A stretch of DNA of 64,000 nucleotides from Haematococcus lacustris (taxonomy: Eukaryota; Chlorophyta; Chlorophyceae; Chlamydomonadales; Haematococcaceae), in NCBI GenBank assembly GCA_030144725.1, contig JASKMD010000005.1, forward strand, positions 186,001-250,000. Direction: 5' to 3'. This document shows, one piece after another, positions 1 to 10,837 of this stretch (position 1 is its first letter; each line of letters begins with the position of its first letter). The position numbers and the translations under genes were made by a program. The notes below the pieces were generated by a model that was given only the letters and a program-made list of their open reading frames with translations, had not been told where the DNA came from and searched no databases.

Positions 1-1349
1 TAGAGCTTAGAACGGGGCTCCCTGGGATCGAACCAGTTGTACTTGCGAACGCAATGTCGCTAGTCTTTAACCTGCCAAATCTCACACTACACGTGTAACC
101 CGCGTCCCGCGACGGCTCGCATTCACGAGACAGCCCAGACGACGCGAAGCGACAATCACCTCCAGAGGTGCGCACTTTACAAGGACTAGTTGCACGCACA
201 ATGAAGTTGTGCACAACAAACACAGATGTGTACAACATGCATAGCACGCTGGCAGCGTACCACCAAGGTAGCTATCTTGTCCTTCTGCTTGGCCATTGCT
301 GCCAGCCGGCAAACGCGTGGAGATCTCCCCTAACCGATGTCTATCGGATCGTGCTTTCGAGCCGAATAGGGGGGGGAGGAATGTAACGTGCATATAAGTA
401 TATAGGCGTTGCACGTTGTCATCTCATGAGCTCCTATTAGTCGTTATAGTGCAATACTGCACAATGGGATATCATGCCGCTGTGCACTAGGTGTTGTATT
501 ACACCATGAGAAGCCAATAGTTTTTCCAGGAACGACAACCTCCACACCAGTACGATACTAATGAATCACTAACATACTACTTTATCACATCACTATACTC
601 AGGCGTTCCCAACATGGGGTTGGTAATCTTCATGCAACTGCCATCCATCTACTCCATCATTTGAAGTAACGTTTGTTGCCTCTGCTGCAATGTGGTAATG
701 CGCGTTTTACGTAAGACTGGAATTGCCATCGGAGTCTTTCGATGCGGGCAGCCACATGTGACCCCGGATGTGTCCCAATCACAGACCGTGGTTAGCTACA
801 CTGGTGAGGTATGTCCTTGGCTATCCGTTAGCGATGCACGACATGTCGGTGGCGCACACCACCAAAGTCCGGCAAACATGGCTGCGCGAGCTTCTTGATG
901 GTGCAGGCCGCTTGGCGAGGATGTGAGGATTCCCTTAAGTGTTTACGTCAGCGCTACATCGCAACAATGGTGGGCGCCTGGCTTGCAAACCCACCCACCC
1001 CTCAAGATCTTTGCTGCTTTTTGCCACCGCCGCTGAGCCTCAGCCAAACTCCATACACTCTTCTCCAAGATGCCTCTTACGTGCATCACGAGAACAAAGA
1101 AACATAGATAATGCATTAACGCACGATGATCGGGACCACTCAAAGGCACATCGGTTGTTGGCTGCTGGCACCCCCTTCCACCACCCCCTTCCAGTCCACC
1201 CAACCCTATCTCCGCCCATCCCCGCCCATCCCATCTCTCCAGCCCTCCTCACACCCCCTCCCTCTCCCAGCTCTCCCAGCTCTCCCAGCTCCCCAGCCCT
1301 CCTCCCACCCCCTCCCACTACCTCCCACCCCTCCCACCCCCTGCAAGCC
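1..1349. other. Left edge, no gene recognised
   Basis: I see no credible coding sequence here; the ORFs are short and lack recognisable domains. Bases 1-70 on the minus strand contain a B-box-like GGTTCGATCCC, so an old tRNA-derived SINE is possible but unproven. Bases 606-636 carry a palindromic sequence shared with 52.05 and 52.33 kb. A C-rich pyrimidine tract (about 1190-1340) precedes the next reading frame. Confidence 0.4.
606..636 (-). repeat. Shared palindromic repeat end (CCAACATGGGG core)
   Basis: On the minus strand this reads TGAAGATTACCAACCCCATG followed by TTGGG. The same sequence occurs on the plus strand at 52046-52076 and 52323-52353. The centre (CCCAACATGGGG) is nearly palindromic. 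Three dispersed copies, each at the edge of otherwise unrelated sequence, suggest the terminus of an unrecognised transposon family. Confidence 0.5.
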
Positions 1350-2929
1350 ATGGGCAAGAGGCCGAGCAAAGCTGTCCGTGCCCATCTGAAGGCGTTAAAT
1401 AGCTCTCCCCAGGCAGGCCATGGTATGAAGGTTGCGGTGGGCAGGGCACATGCTAAGGTGCAGCGGCTGCGGGATCACTCCCAGAACGTAATCCCTGCGT
1501 CCGTCCCTGCGTGTTTACCAACCTTGTCCTATCGGGCTTTTTAAATACCATATATAAATAGACCAATTTTAATAGATGGTAATTTGCAAAAAATAAAACA
1601 TATTATGCAAGGAAAATATTTTGAAAAAATCAGCAGCTGTTGCGCTGTGGCCCGCAACCTATCCCTGCACTCATCCCTGCACTCTAGCCACAGGGCCACA
1701 GCGCAGCCGCCTTTGATTTTTTTTTTTAAAAAAAAATTTGACTGAAAAATATGTTTTATATCTGCAAACTACCATCTATCAAAATTTTAGCCCGATCGGA
1801 CAAGGTCGGTCAACACGGCGGGACGGACGCAGGGATTAATTTGTAGGAGTGATGTGGAGCAGTCCCTTATGGGCACCGTGGATGGGTTGCAGGGCGATCT
1901 AGACGACCTGCAGGCAGCGCACCAACGCCTGCAGGATGAGCATGCGGCTTTGCAGCAGGTGGCATCCAGAACAGCAGCTACCAATCACTCCCTACGGGCT
2001 GCTCAACGCCGTTTCCAGGGTCAGGTGCATATGTACCGGCTCAAACGCCGCCCACACCACTCCCCACTCACCTTCAAGCAGAGGAGCAGCACCCCGTCTC
2101 AGTGGAGGTGTTGAGGCGGTGTGCAGAGGCTGGCTACGGAAGGCTGGATAGCCATGGCCGGCCCATGGGCAGCATGGCAGAGCAGCTCAGCCCAGCCGGC
2201 CTCGCACCCTCACCAACAGACATCTTCATTCCAACTCAAGAGGGCCCTGTGGGGAGGCCAGCAGCCAGGACTGCACTCTATAATGTTCACCACTGCTTGA
2301 GCACCGTCAGGTTGCATCTAGAGGCCGGTGTCAGCCGCCGTGCCCTCTCCAAGTGCCGGCAATTCTTCGTCTCTGAGCAGTGCGTCCTCCCCAACTTAAG
2401 AGGCGCCTGTGGGGATGGTGAGCAGCTTCAGTCATACCTCCAGTTTCACAAGCAGGAGGTACACACGAGTTGGAGGGTACCCAAGCTACAGATCCACGTG
2501 TGCACCCACATCCGTGGAAAGCCTGCCGCAGCTGCGCCCCCTCAGCAGCAGCTGACACCTGCAGGCACCACCCCTGAGCTGGCTGTGCCTGCTGGTGCAC
2601 CCCCTCAGCAGCAGAAACAGCTGGCAGTGGCACGTAAGCGTGAGGCACCTGCAGCTAACAAGTCGAGGGCAGCAAAGCAAGGTGAGGCAACACCACGTAC
2701 TGCACCTAGCACCTTGTTTCAGCGTAGTAGAGCAGCAGGTAATGCACTAGCACCAACAGCAGCTCTAAAAGCTGATAGTGGTATCCAGTTGTCCTCGACA
2801 GCCGTCGTCGCGTCCACATGCCAAAGGCAAAACATGTTCCGGCTGCTGCTGCGTGTTGCAGATGCCACTCACAACAGCGTGGCGAAGCGTGCTAGTGCGG
2901 CGCGCCTCGCATGTGGCGAAATCGCATGA
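1350..2929 (+). pseudogene. Coiled-coil protein ORF interrupted by a MITE
   Basis: A reading frame starts at ATG 1350 with a basic N-terminus (MGKRPSKAVRAH). It stops being sensible at 1490, where a foldback element begins, and resumes in the same phase after the element at 1836. If the element and one TA copy are ignored, translation continues into a heptad-rich helix (VDGLQGDLDDLQAAHQRLQ, about 1870-1940). A probable intron (donor G/GTCAGG near 2019, acceptor CAG near 2081, phase 1) leads to a second exon that runs to the stop at 2929, with a Gln/Pro/Ala-rich basic tail. No domain is recognised. Length and style resemble the coiled-coil proteins at 35.3-36.0 kb and 53-54.7 kb, so it may be an accessory protein of a transposon rather than a host gene. 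The function is unknown. Confidence 0.45.
1491..1835. mobile_element. Foldback MITE with long terminal inverted repeats, TA duplication
   Basis: The left arm begins ATCCCTGCGTCCGTCCC and the right arm, read on the minus strand, begins ATCCCTGCGTCCGTCCCGCC. Similarity continues inward for roughly 150 bases through AT-rich sequence (the shared TTGTCC.ATCGGGCT segment, then ATAGATGGTA.TTTGCA). The element is flanked by TA on both sides, as expected for Tc1/mariner-type MITEs. It has no coding capacity. Its AT content contrasts sharply with the flanks. It splits the reading frame that starts at 1350. Confidence 0.8.
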
Positions 2930-3199
2930 ATTCAAATGTTTATCTTTGGACAGGGGGTCTTTCCAATGCGGGGGAATTTTTCGGAGGGTAACGGGGGAAT
3001 GAGGGGAAAAGCGCAGCGGGGGAATTTTTATTCTCCCTCTAACCGCCGTCCAACTGCCGTTCCCCTGCGAGTCCGTTTGCGCCGTTGGGGAATCCCCCCA
3101 GGGGAATGGCGGTGGTTGGTCCCTAACCGCCCTCCCCTCCTCGCTTTTTGCTACCCTAGCCGAACCCCGCGGTAGCAAAAAAAGTGCTCGGGGGGAAAA

Positions 3200-5479
3200 A
3201 TGACGGGGTACTACGATGCTTTCGATGATGACTGGCAGCCGGATGGCACGCAGCCCGATGGCTCGATGGCTCGCAGCCCGATGGCACGCAGCCCGATGGC
3301 ACCCAGCCCGATGGCTCGCAGCCAGGAGGCTCACGAGGAGATCGTGACCATGAGTTGCTGACGATTGTAGCAGCCCATACGATTGCGTCGGAGCTCTTCA
3401 AGAGGAGGGATAATTTCAAGCCTTTCTGGGACCTTGTTCAACAAGAATGCATAGCCTGTGACAGCTCCTTTGCTCTGAGTCCAGCTCAGTGCAAGGACAA
3501 GTACAAGTACGCCAAAAAGGGCGTCTCCAGTGTGCTTGCCTACCACAAGGGCACAGGTGAGCATGGGCGTTGCCATGGACACTGTCTAGCACACCCTTGT
3601 GCATTGCACATCACCGCACATCTTTGCACATCATTGCACATAGTTGCACACCCTTGGTTCTGCTTGTAAGGTGTGGGAAGCTTCTGGGACTTGACAAAAG
3701 CGGACCAAAAGAAGATTGTGGGCAGTGGCAAGATCCCGTCACAAGAGGTAACCACATCCCTAGCCCAGCCCATGTCCAGCCTTTGTGTCCAGCCCATGTC
3801 CGGCCCATGTGTGTTTTGCAGCTGTACAATGCGGTAAAGCAGTCTACGGACAAGACCATCAACCCGGATGCCACCCTTGCTCTGGGGGTAGCCAATGTAG
3901 AGGCACATTGCTTCTTCATCTTGTGATCTTGTTCCTTGGCATGGTGAAGGAGGTTGATCTTGTTCTCCTAGTCATCCTTTACATGTTGTGCTGATGCATG
4001 CAGGAGATGCGGCTGCATGAGGAGGAGGTGGAGAGGGTGGACCTGTCTGTAGACAAGGAAACCGAAGAGGAGGCCATGCAAGCAAGGCAAGCGCGAGAGA
4101 TGGGCGTGACGTTCCTTGTGAGTGCCGGAACACTATGCTAAGCTTACTACGCTCACTACCCATGGGCACTCTACTAACATGCTACAAACTGCATGTAGGA
4201 GTACAAAGAGTCGGCACAACAAGCGACTGGCCACCATCGTCCTGTCGCTCCCTTCCAACTGTTGAAGTGCAGGACGGGCTCCAAGGCTCGTGGTACACCT
4301 GGTGCAGGCTCTTCCCGCCTTGCCTTGGCTGTATCAGCAAACGCTGCTGTCAATGCAGCAACTGCTGAGCATGGAGCAGCAATCACTCAGTTTACTGAGT
4401 TGCAGAAGCTTGTGAATGACACCTTCAAGCTAGTGCAAGATTCCAAAGGTAGGGAAGTTAGAAGAGCAATGCAACTGGGCACGTGTACCACCACCTCTCA
4501 ATCCAACTAAGCCACTTGATCCATGCGATGCCATTTGCTCCATGCAGTGATCCATGCAGTGATCCATGCAGTGATCCATGCTGATGTCCATTGGCCATGC
4601 GCAGATCCAGAACAAACGGACCTCTTGAAGGTGCGGCTGAAGGATCTCATGGCTGATCTGAAAGCGGCGCGAGCTGAGGTCAAGACCGCTACAGATGCCT
4701 TGAGGCGTGCAAGGGATGGTGCATTGGCTGCGGGTGGGGGGAGCTCAGAGGCAGGGTGTGAGCTGGAGGTTGAGCCCCCTGTGAAGGTGCGCAGAAGCAT
4801 CTCAGCACCAGTTGAAGCAGCTGACTCAGCGGCTGGCTCAGCAGCAGGCCCAGCAGCAGGCTCAGCAGCAGGCACAGGCACAGCAGCAGCAGCAGGCACA
4901 GCACCAGGCAGGGGTGGGGGCAGAAGCAGGGGTAGGACAGCGGGCAAGGGTAGGGGGGTGGCAAGCAACAGAGCACCTGCTGCTCAGTCCCCATCTGCGC
5001 CTCACACCCCCACTAATACCCCCTTTGCTCCTCAGCAACTCACTCCTCAGCAGTTGCTTGCTGCCCATCAGCTGTTTGTACAGCTGTCCACTGGTCAGCA
5101 ACGAGCTGCCCAACGCTTGCCTGTCAGCCAGCCCTTGCTCACCGGCCAGCCAGCTGCCCAGCTCTTGCCCACTGGCCACCAGCAGGCTGCCCTCTACCTG
5201 CCCACTGGCCACCAGCAGGCTGCCCAGCTCTTGCCCACTGGCCACCAGCAGGCTGCCCTCTACCTGCCCACTGGCCACCAGCAGGCTGCCCAGTACCTGC
5301 CCACTGGCCACCAGCAGGCTGCCCAGTGCCTGCCCACTGGCCACCAGCAGGCTGCTCAGCTCCTGCCCACTGGCCACCAGCAGGCTGCCCAGTGCCTGAC
5401 AGTTGGCGAGCAAGTGGTGAGTGCAGGAACACGAGTGCATCATGTGTACGTCCAGGGTGCCCTGCATACACATCCATGA
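3200..5479 (+). pseudogene. Harbinger Myb/SANT-like DNA-binding protein, frameshifted and truncated
   Basis: Six exons fit by splice sites and phase: to 3556, 3671-3747, 3822-3896, 4004-4117, 4199-4448 and 4605-5479. The first carries a trihelix/SANT-like domain (FKPFWDLVQQECIA then SPAQCKDKYKYAKKG), the type used by the second Harbinger protein to bind the transposon ends with the transposase. Exon 4 is strongly acidic, and exon 6 has a coiled coil (KVRLKDLMADLKAARAEVK), an Arg/Lys patch and a Gln-rich tail. The ATG at 3200 is followed by a 15-bp DGTQP-type repeat that contains an 8-bp partial unit near 3262, which shifts the frame, so the ATG and the SANT domain lie in different frames. The C-terminus runs through a 33-bp tandem repeat and then into sequence antisense to the transposase. 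Confidence 0.75.
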
Positions 5480-6520
5480 ACTTGCACCTTGCATTCACAA
5501 GGCCTTGTGCCACAAAGGACTGGAAACCTTTATGATTGTAGTACGCATGCCCTACATTAATGGGCTGATCAATACGAATGTGAGAGCCATCTAGGGCACC
5601 CACAATCTGTGGCAAACCACTAATGTGCTCAAACTCGAGGACGCTAGCCTGCCACTCCTCTTCTGTTTGGGGTAAGCTAATGTGATGTGACAAACGATCC
5701 CATACTGCACGGGTGACATTGGCAACGCACCGGCTCACCGTTGTTACGCTGCAGCCCCAAATGCTGCCCACATGTGAGAAGTTGCTACCTTTTGCTAGGT
5801 AGCTAAGTGCCACCGCCAGTTGTTCTTCTTGAGTAAGATAGTCGGTGCGCTTGCACCTCCGTGCAAGCAAGGGGTGGTCCACAATCCTTTCCAATACGTA
5901 GTCGTACACTGCCCTGTAATGTGCAACAAACTACAAAGAACTGAGTCATGATAGCTAGGCTCAGGCCACATTGCCGGGCTGATGGCCTACATGGTCTACA
6001 TGGCCTACATTGTCGAGCTGATCAAGATAGCTAGGCTGAGGCTGGCCAATGCAGGCTGGTCAATGCAGTTGGAGAGGTTCTGGGAGGTGGTGGTCAGAAT
6101 AGGTGCACAAGCAGAGATGATACCTGGGCACGTGGAATTCGATGTTGTAAGCTTGTGGATCAAGTGAGGCCAAGCAATTGGGATACAGTGCCTTGTACGA
6201 GCGAGGTCGCTTCCAATAAGGGCATACGCGGTTGTAAGGCCTGCGGCCCGCAGTGGTGGTGGTCGCTCAAGGGTCGCCGCGATCGTGATCGTGAGATGCT
6301 GGTTGTGTTATACTTACCTAGCCTCATCCTGCTCCTCCTCCTCCACTTGCGCAATAGCTACCATAATCATAAGCTCAGCCTCAACCTCGCGAACATTTGG
6401 CTGGGCAAAGATGCAAGCAGAGGTGAAAGCAAAGGTGCCAGCTCTTGATAGGCTCGCGGCCTCTGGCCAAAACTCGCAACATAACGAACCCAACCTCCAT
6501 TTTCCCCCATTCCCCCGCAT
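5139..6520 (-). pseudogene. PIF/Harbinger transposase (DDE_Tnp_4 type), C-terminus missing
   Basis: Three exons join in phase on the minus strand: 6520-6318 (donor AG/GTAAGTA), 6240-6124 and 5913-5139. Exon 3 has the helix-turn-helix region (VGSIWGCSVTTVSRCV) and the DDE core (LPQIVGALDGSHIRI, then YYNHKGFQSFVAQGLVNA and VYAGHPGRTHDALVF), giving the first two catalytic aspartates. Normally LGDSGYP-like sequence and a final acidic residue follow. Here the frame instead enters seven 33-bp repeats coding QPAGGQWAGTG-type units and stops at 5139, so the third catalytic residue is absent. Exon 1 contains an acidic stretch (AQVEEEEQDEA). The start is uncertain: a Met further inside (MIMVAIAQ) is also possible. 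Family membership is secure and activity is unlikely. Confidence 0.88.
5168..5398. repeat. Seven 33-bp tandem repeats read in both strands
   Basis: The unit begins CCCACTGGCCACCAGCAGGC and is 33 bases long with only a few variable positions. On the plus strand it codes LPTGHQQAAQL-like 11-mers in the SANT protein tail. On the minus strand it codes GQPAGGQWAGT-like 11-mers at the end of the transposase. The last unit joins directly to transposase antisense sequence at about 5399. Confidence 0.95.
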
Positions 6521-7221
6521 TGGAAACGGGGGGTAAAAAGTGCATTCCCCCGTTCCCCTCTACCCCGTTACCCCACATTGGAAAGACCACCACAGGCACT
6601 GAGCACCGCTGGTCACCCCCGCCATTGGCTGCACCCCCATGGCTCAAGAGATAACTTTCTTACTCATTTCTGCACGGATGAGGCCGCCGATTTGTGCGAT
6701 GAGCTGCTGATGGCCCGAATAGAGTGCAGAGAGCTCCAGCGGTTTGCCGGGTGGCTGGCCCCCAACCAGCGCCGTCTTCTGGAGCTTCGCAGACACGTTT
6801 GGCAACATCTATAGGCAGCCTGGACACATTGCGGCGTGAATGGCGCATCTTAAGTGGACATGTCAACTTTTTAGGTTAGCTCGCATTAGTGTTGCAGCGT
6901 CTCAGCACGCATCGAAACCCACTCCCAAGCTCACCTGCTGCATCGAAACCCTCTCCCGGCCTGCTCCCTTGCCCCCGCTCCAAAGTGTCACCTTTCGTCA
7001 TGAAACGGCGCCCAATCTGCAGGTCGATGGCATTGCGAGTTGGGAGCGTGACCGCGACGGCGCATTACTGCTGAACACAGGTTCGGTCGACATGTGGCAG
7101 CGATTCAGGTTGCACACGATTTCCTGATTATTGGTGCTTGTGGCTCCTGAGCAACCACGATCGGCAAGAATAAGTAAAAAATATGCAGAAACGGAGCTAG
7201 TAACTTTGTTTGCCGTTGTGC

Positions 7222-9815
7222 AGGCCAGGACGGCCCCATGCAGTCAAGCGTGCCAGGAGGAGCCACCTGTCCAACCTGGCAGCTGGTGCAGCAGCAGACT
7301 GGGCAGCAGCGCCCCGTCTCAGCCAGGACCAGCTGGAGTACGTGCGCAACTTCTTTGAGGAGCACAGCAGTCCGTCACCCATGTACAAGGACGTGCGGCG
7401 CTACTACGTGCGCGTGACCGCTGGGTAGGCTGGCTGCATGGGCTGGTAGGGCTGCATGGGTTGGGTGGCCTCCTGCCGGTTAGTTGGCTGGGTGGCTGCA
7501 TGGGTAGGGCTGCATGGGTAGGGTAGGCTGGTTGCATAACCGCTGGCTGGCTGGCACACCCCGCATGCCCACAGCCCCCCCCACAGCTGTTGATGTCGTG
7601 GCATGCCCACAGCCCCCCCCACAGCTGCCCACCACTGTTGATGTAGTGCAGGAGCAGCAAGAAGAGCGAGGTGCGCATGTCACGACGCTACGTGGACCGC
7701 TCCCTCAAGAAGCTGTACCTGGAGTACGAGCGGGAGTGCCCAGTAAAGCTCAAAGTGGGTAGCACCACCTTTGAGATGTTGCGCCCGCCGTGGGTCAAGC
7801 GCATCACCGCTGCTCACAAGCAAGTGTGTGTGTGCATTCCCTGTGAGACCTGCGAGCTCTTGCTAGACCAGCTCGGCAAGCACATGGACAGCCTTGTGGT
7901 GCCTGAGGACCCACAACCACCAGATGATAGCGACAGTGACAGCGCGAGTGACAGTGACACCAACAGCGATGGGGGGGATGCTGAGGTGCATGTGGTGCTG
8001 GCTGAGCACATTGCCAACGCTGACGCTCAAGACCTGGCTGGTGTGCTAGATGCAGGTGTGCTAGATGAGGGTGGGCTGGAGAAGTTGGTGAGTGATGCCC
8101 AGAATGCCAGGGCTATTGCTGGCGTTGCAGGAGGGGGGGTTGCTATAGCAGGGGGTACAGCTGGGGGTGCAGACGTGAGGGTTGACCTGGACTATGCCAC
8201 GGTGCAGAGCTGGTTTGTGTGCCCATGCAAGGTTGGCGCCAAGCCCAGCCTGACCTGCTTGCAGCGTCAGTGTGCCGCCTGCAAGGATAGGAAGGTGGGC
8301 GTGAAGGCGGAGCGTGAGGGTGTGCAGTTGCAGTATCGTCAGTTCAAGAAGCTAGACAATGGGCAAGGCGTAGAGTTGGCCACAGTCCAGACCACGTTGG
8401 GTGAGTTGGTGGTTGGCCTGAATGACCTCATGCAGAAGCAGTTGTGGCATCATTACCTTGCCAAGCATCAGCGTGCCACCTTTAGGGCGCACTGCGCCGC
8501 TGTGCGCAACACACCAGGTCTAGTTGTCGTGTCGTGTGACTGGTCAGAGAAGCTCACCATCCACCAAGACATAGCATGTCAGGGAGCATACTGGAAGCAG
8601 AGGACCATGTCAGTGTTCGTGGCATGTGCACACTACCAGGACATGGCTGGCAACTACAGGGAGGAGTCTGTGTTTGTGAGTGCTGACAAGTGTGACCAGT
8701 CAGCTGAGGCTTCCACCACGGCCCTTGTGCAAGTGATTGAGTGTTTGCTGCAAGGCAGGAGGCACCCAGATGATGGGTGGGTGGGCAAGATGGACATGAG
8801 GCAGCTGTGTTTGTGGTCAGATGGTTGTGCATCACAGTTCAAGGGGGCCAAGGCCATTAGGTTGCATTGGCACCTAGCCAATAGGTTTGGGGTGCCTGTG
8901 CAATGGTCATATGGTGCCACATCGCATTTTAAGAGCACGCATGACTCTGAGGGTGGGGTGATCAAGAGGGAGTGGAGGGAGCAGATGCTAGTGCATCCTG
9001 AGCTCATGGGAAAAGTGTGTGGGGCTGCTGTGCTGACTGATTGGGCTAACAAGCATTTTGCTGTGCCATGCCATGCACAAGACACCAGTGCTAGCCACAG
9101 GCTTCGTGGTCACATCATGTTTCGGCGCTACCTGGTGCTAGACGACGCTAGGCAAGCAGCTGTATGCAGTATGCCTGAGGCTGATGTGGAGCGCATGCAT
9201 AATGATGTAAAGGGGTGCAGGGCAATGCACCGCATGGTGTTCACACCTGACAGGGAGCAGCCTCAATGGGCCATGGCTGCTTGTGCATGCAACACGTGCA
9301 TGAGTGTGCCATGCCAGCCGTGCATGAAGCCTGACACCAAAAAGAAAGAAAAGAAAGAAAGACTACTCCGGCTTAACACCAGCGTGCATTAAGGGAGGAC
9401 TCCGGCATGGGGCGCCGACACTATCCCACCAGAGATACTTTTTTTTTCGTCGTAGTGGAGTCGAACCCACGACCTCTCAGTTGTAGGAATCACCCTTAAC
9501 CAACTGAGCCACTTCACCGCACGACGGGGCGGGATGAAGCCTGACACCACCACCCCACTTGAGCCCATGCCCATGTTTCAAGACACTGTGAAGGAGGTGA
9601 GGGCTGACGAAGAGTGTTATGCATTGTTGATGTTGTACCATCCCGATTTGCTGCATGATGAGGTGTGCTTTGGCAAACTGACCAACAAACACTGTGCACG
9701 ATATCGCATGCACATGGGATGGAAGAGGGAAGAGGGACGTAGGGAATTGCGTCGTTTAGTGCGCAGAGAGCTGCTAAGTGAGCAGCTGGAGGCTGAATAT
9801 GAGGCGGACAATTGA
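7222..9815 (+). pseudogene. Transposase-like RNase H-fold protein, split by a SINE
   Basis: Exon 7222-7425 (ends YVRVTAG, phase 2) joins exon 7652 onward. The protein then has a conserved block (TTFEMLRPPWVKRITAA), a Cys-rich segment (QVCVCIPCETC), an acidic Asp/Ser linker, a second Cys cluster (CPCKVGAKPSLTCLQRQCAAC) and a likely catalytic domain with SCDWSEKL, LCLWSDGCASQFKGAKA and WSYGATSHFKSTHDSEGG. The spacing of these Asp/Glu residues fits a DDE/RNase H fold, but that is inference. The frame stops at 9392 inside an insertion. After the insertion the original frame resumes at 9550 (TTPLEPMPMFQDTVKEV) and ends at 9815. An earlier exon at about 6661-6814 is possible. A related copy of the PPWV/QVCVC region lies at 53.2-53.6 kb. 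Confidence 0.75.
9340..9533 (-). mobile_element. tRNA-derived SINE with 16-bp target duplication
   Basis: On the minus strand the head contains an A box (TGGCTCAGTTGGTTAAGG) and a B box (GGTCGTGGGTTCGACTCC) with tRNA-like spacing. A unique body follows, and the 3-prime tail is CTTT-rich. The direct repeat ATGAAGCCTGACACCA occurs at 9324-9339 and 9534-9549 and marks the insertion precisely. The insertion breaks the transposase frame of the surrounding element. Confidence 0.92.
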
Positions 9816-10837
9816 TGTGTAAAGTGCATTGGGGTCTACTTTGGAGCATCACAAACGGCCCACACATGAACACTACGCGCTTGTTTCCTGATTACACGTT
9901 AGAAGCCCACACAAGGAGCCGCACTGAACTTGCAGTCCATCTCTTGCCGTCTTAATTGGACAGATAACCGGCTGGAAAAAATGCACATTTCATGGAAACT
10001 TGACATGGTCTTCCGTGACACGCGTCGCACGCTTGTTGTCGCACGTTGTGGTGCAGGGACAGCCCACAAGCCACACCAGCACTCCCAGGCACATTATCAG
10101 CACTAGCACTAGCACTTTTACACATGTCGGGGGGGTCCTGCGCCCGACAAGAAATTCAAATTTTTGAAATGCTGGGCCGCTGAGCGCGATAGCTATTCGC
10201 TGATCACAGCCCCACTAAGCAGGCCAATCCCGGCACAACGCGACCAGAATTTCCAACACCCTCGCCCGCCCCGGCAAAGGTGCACATCAACACGAGCAGC
10301 CCGCTAGCCTCGCGCTGGTGAGCTGCACCGCCCTGCGCAAAAATCGCTGAAAAACTCTTAAAGATGAGTCGGATAGTTATCAGGGGTGCAGCCAATGGCG
10401 GGGGTGACCCGCTGAGAGCGATATAGTTTTTGCTGCGTCTGCCATCGTGTAGCAATGAGCCTCTTCTGTTTAACGCATTGTTTACATATATTTTTGACTG
10501 AGTGGTTGCGGAGATACGGGCTTCCTATCACAGGGGGGTGGTTTTTAGGTAGTTGGGAACACCTGAACTATACTACTAGACTGGTGCAGTGTTCCAGCAT
10601 CAAGCATGGTACCGTATTGCACCATAAGGAGTAGCTAGGAAAAGGGGGAGCTAGATATTATCTACATAATTCAAGTATTTCGCTGATTACTACGAGATTT
10701 TCCACGATGTTGGTGGCCTTGGTACACTATTCTCATTTTGAGGCGAATCGCATCCAAAAACACCCCCTCAAATCGCTACTTGTGCACTTATTTGCGTATG
10801 TGCAAAGGATCCGTGGCTGTAAACCCCGCCCCGCCCC

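Larger units (their letters stand above)
2953..6591. mobile_element. PIF/Harbinger-like DNA transposon with two convergent genes
   Basis: The left end is GGGGGTCTTTCCAATGCGGGG at 2953. The right end, read on the minus strand from 6591, is GGTGGTCTTTCCAATGTGGGG. Both ends are followed by G-rich subterminal repeats (GGGGGAA motifs), and ACA flanks both sides as a possible 3-bp target duplication. Inside are a Myb/SANT-like gene on the plus strand (3200-5479) and a DDE transposase gene on the minus strand (5139-6520). This is the standard two-gene cargo of Harbinger elements. The two genes overlap tail to tail and the transposase lacks its C-terminal part, so this copy looks internally deleted and is probably non-autonomous. 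Confidence 0.85.
6611..10409 (+). mobile_element. TIR DNA transposon of an unrecognised family (SDGCASQFK transposase)
   Basis: Bases 6611-6637 (starting GGTCACCCCCGCCATTGGCT) are an exact 27-base inverted match to 10383-10409. CGCT occurs immediately outside both ends (6607-6610 and 10410-10413), consistent with a 4-bp target duplication. The interior carries a multi-exon plus-strand gene with RNase H-like motifs that ends at 9815, and a tRNA-derived SINE lies within that gene. The last about 570 bases are non-coding. The element abuts the Harbinger element with only about 20 bases between them. I cannot assign it to a named superfamily from sequence alone. Confidence 0.75.

Noticed and set aside
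1..75. Possible tRNA on the minus strand at the window edge
   Set aside because: A B-box core is present, but the anticodon arm has an eight-base loop and the acceptor stem does not pair.
4862..5494. Long minus-strand frame with LLVASGQ repeats
   Set aside because: It is an out-of-frame reading of the 33-bp repeat; the transposase frame on the same strand has real domain sequence.
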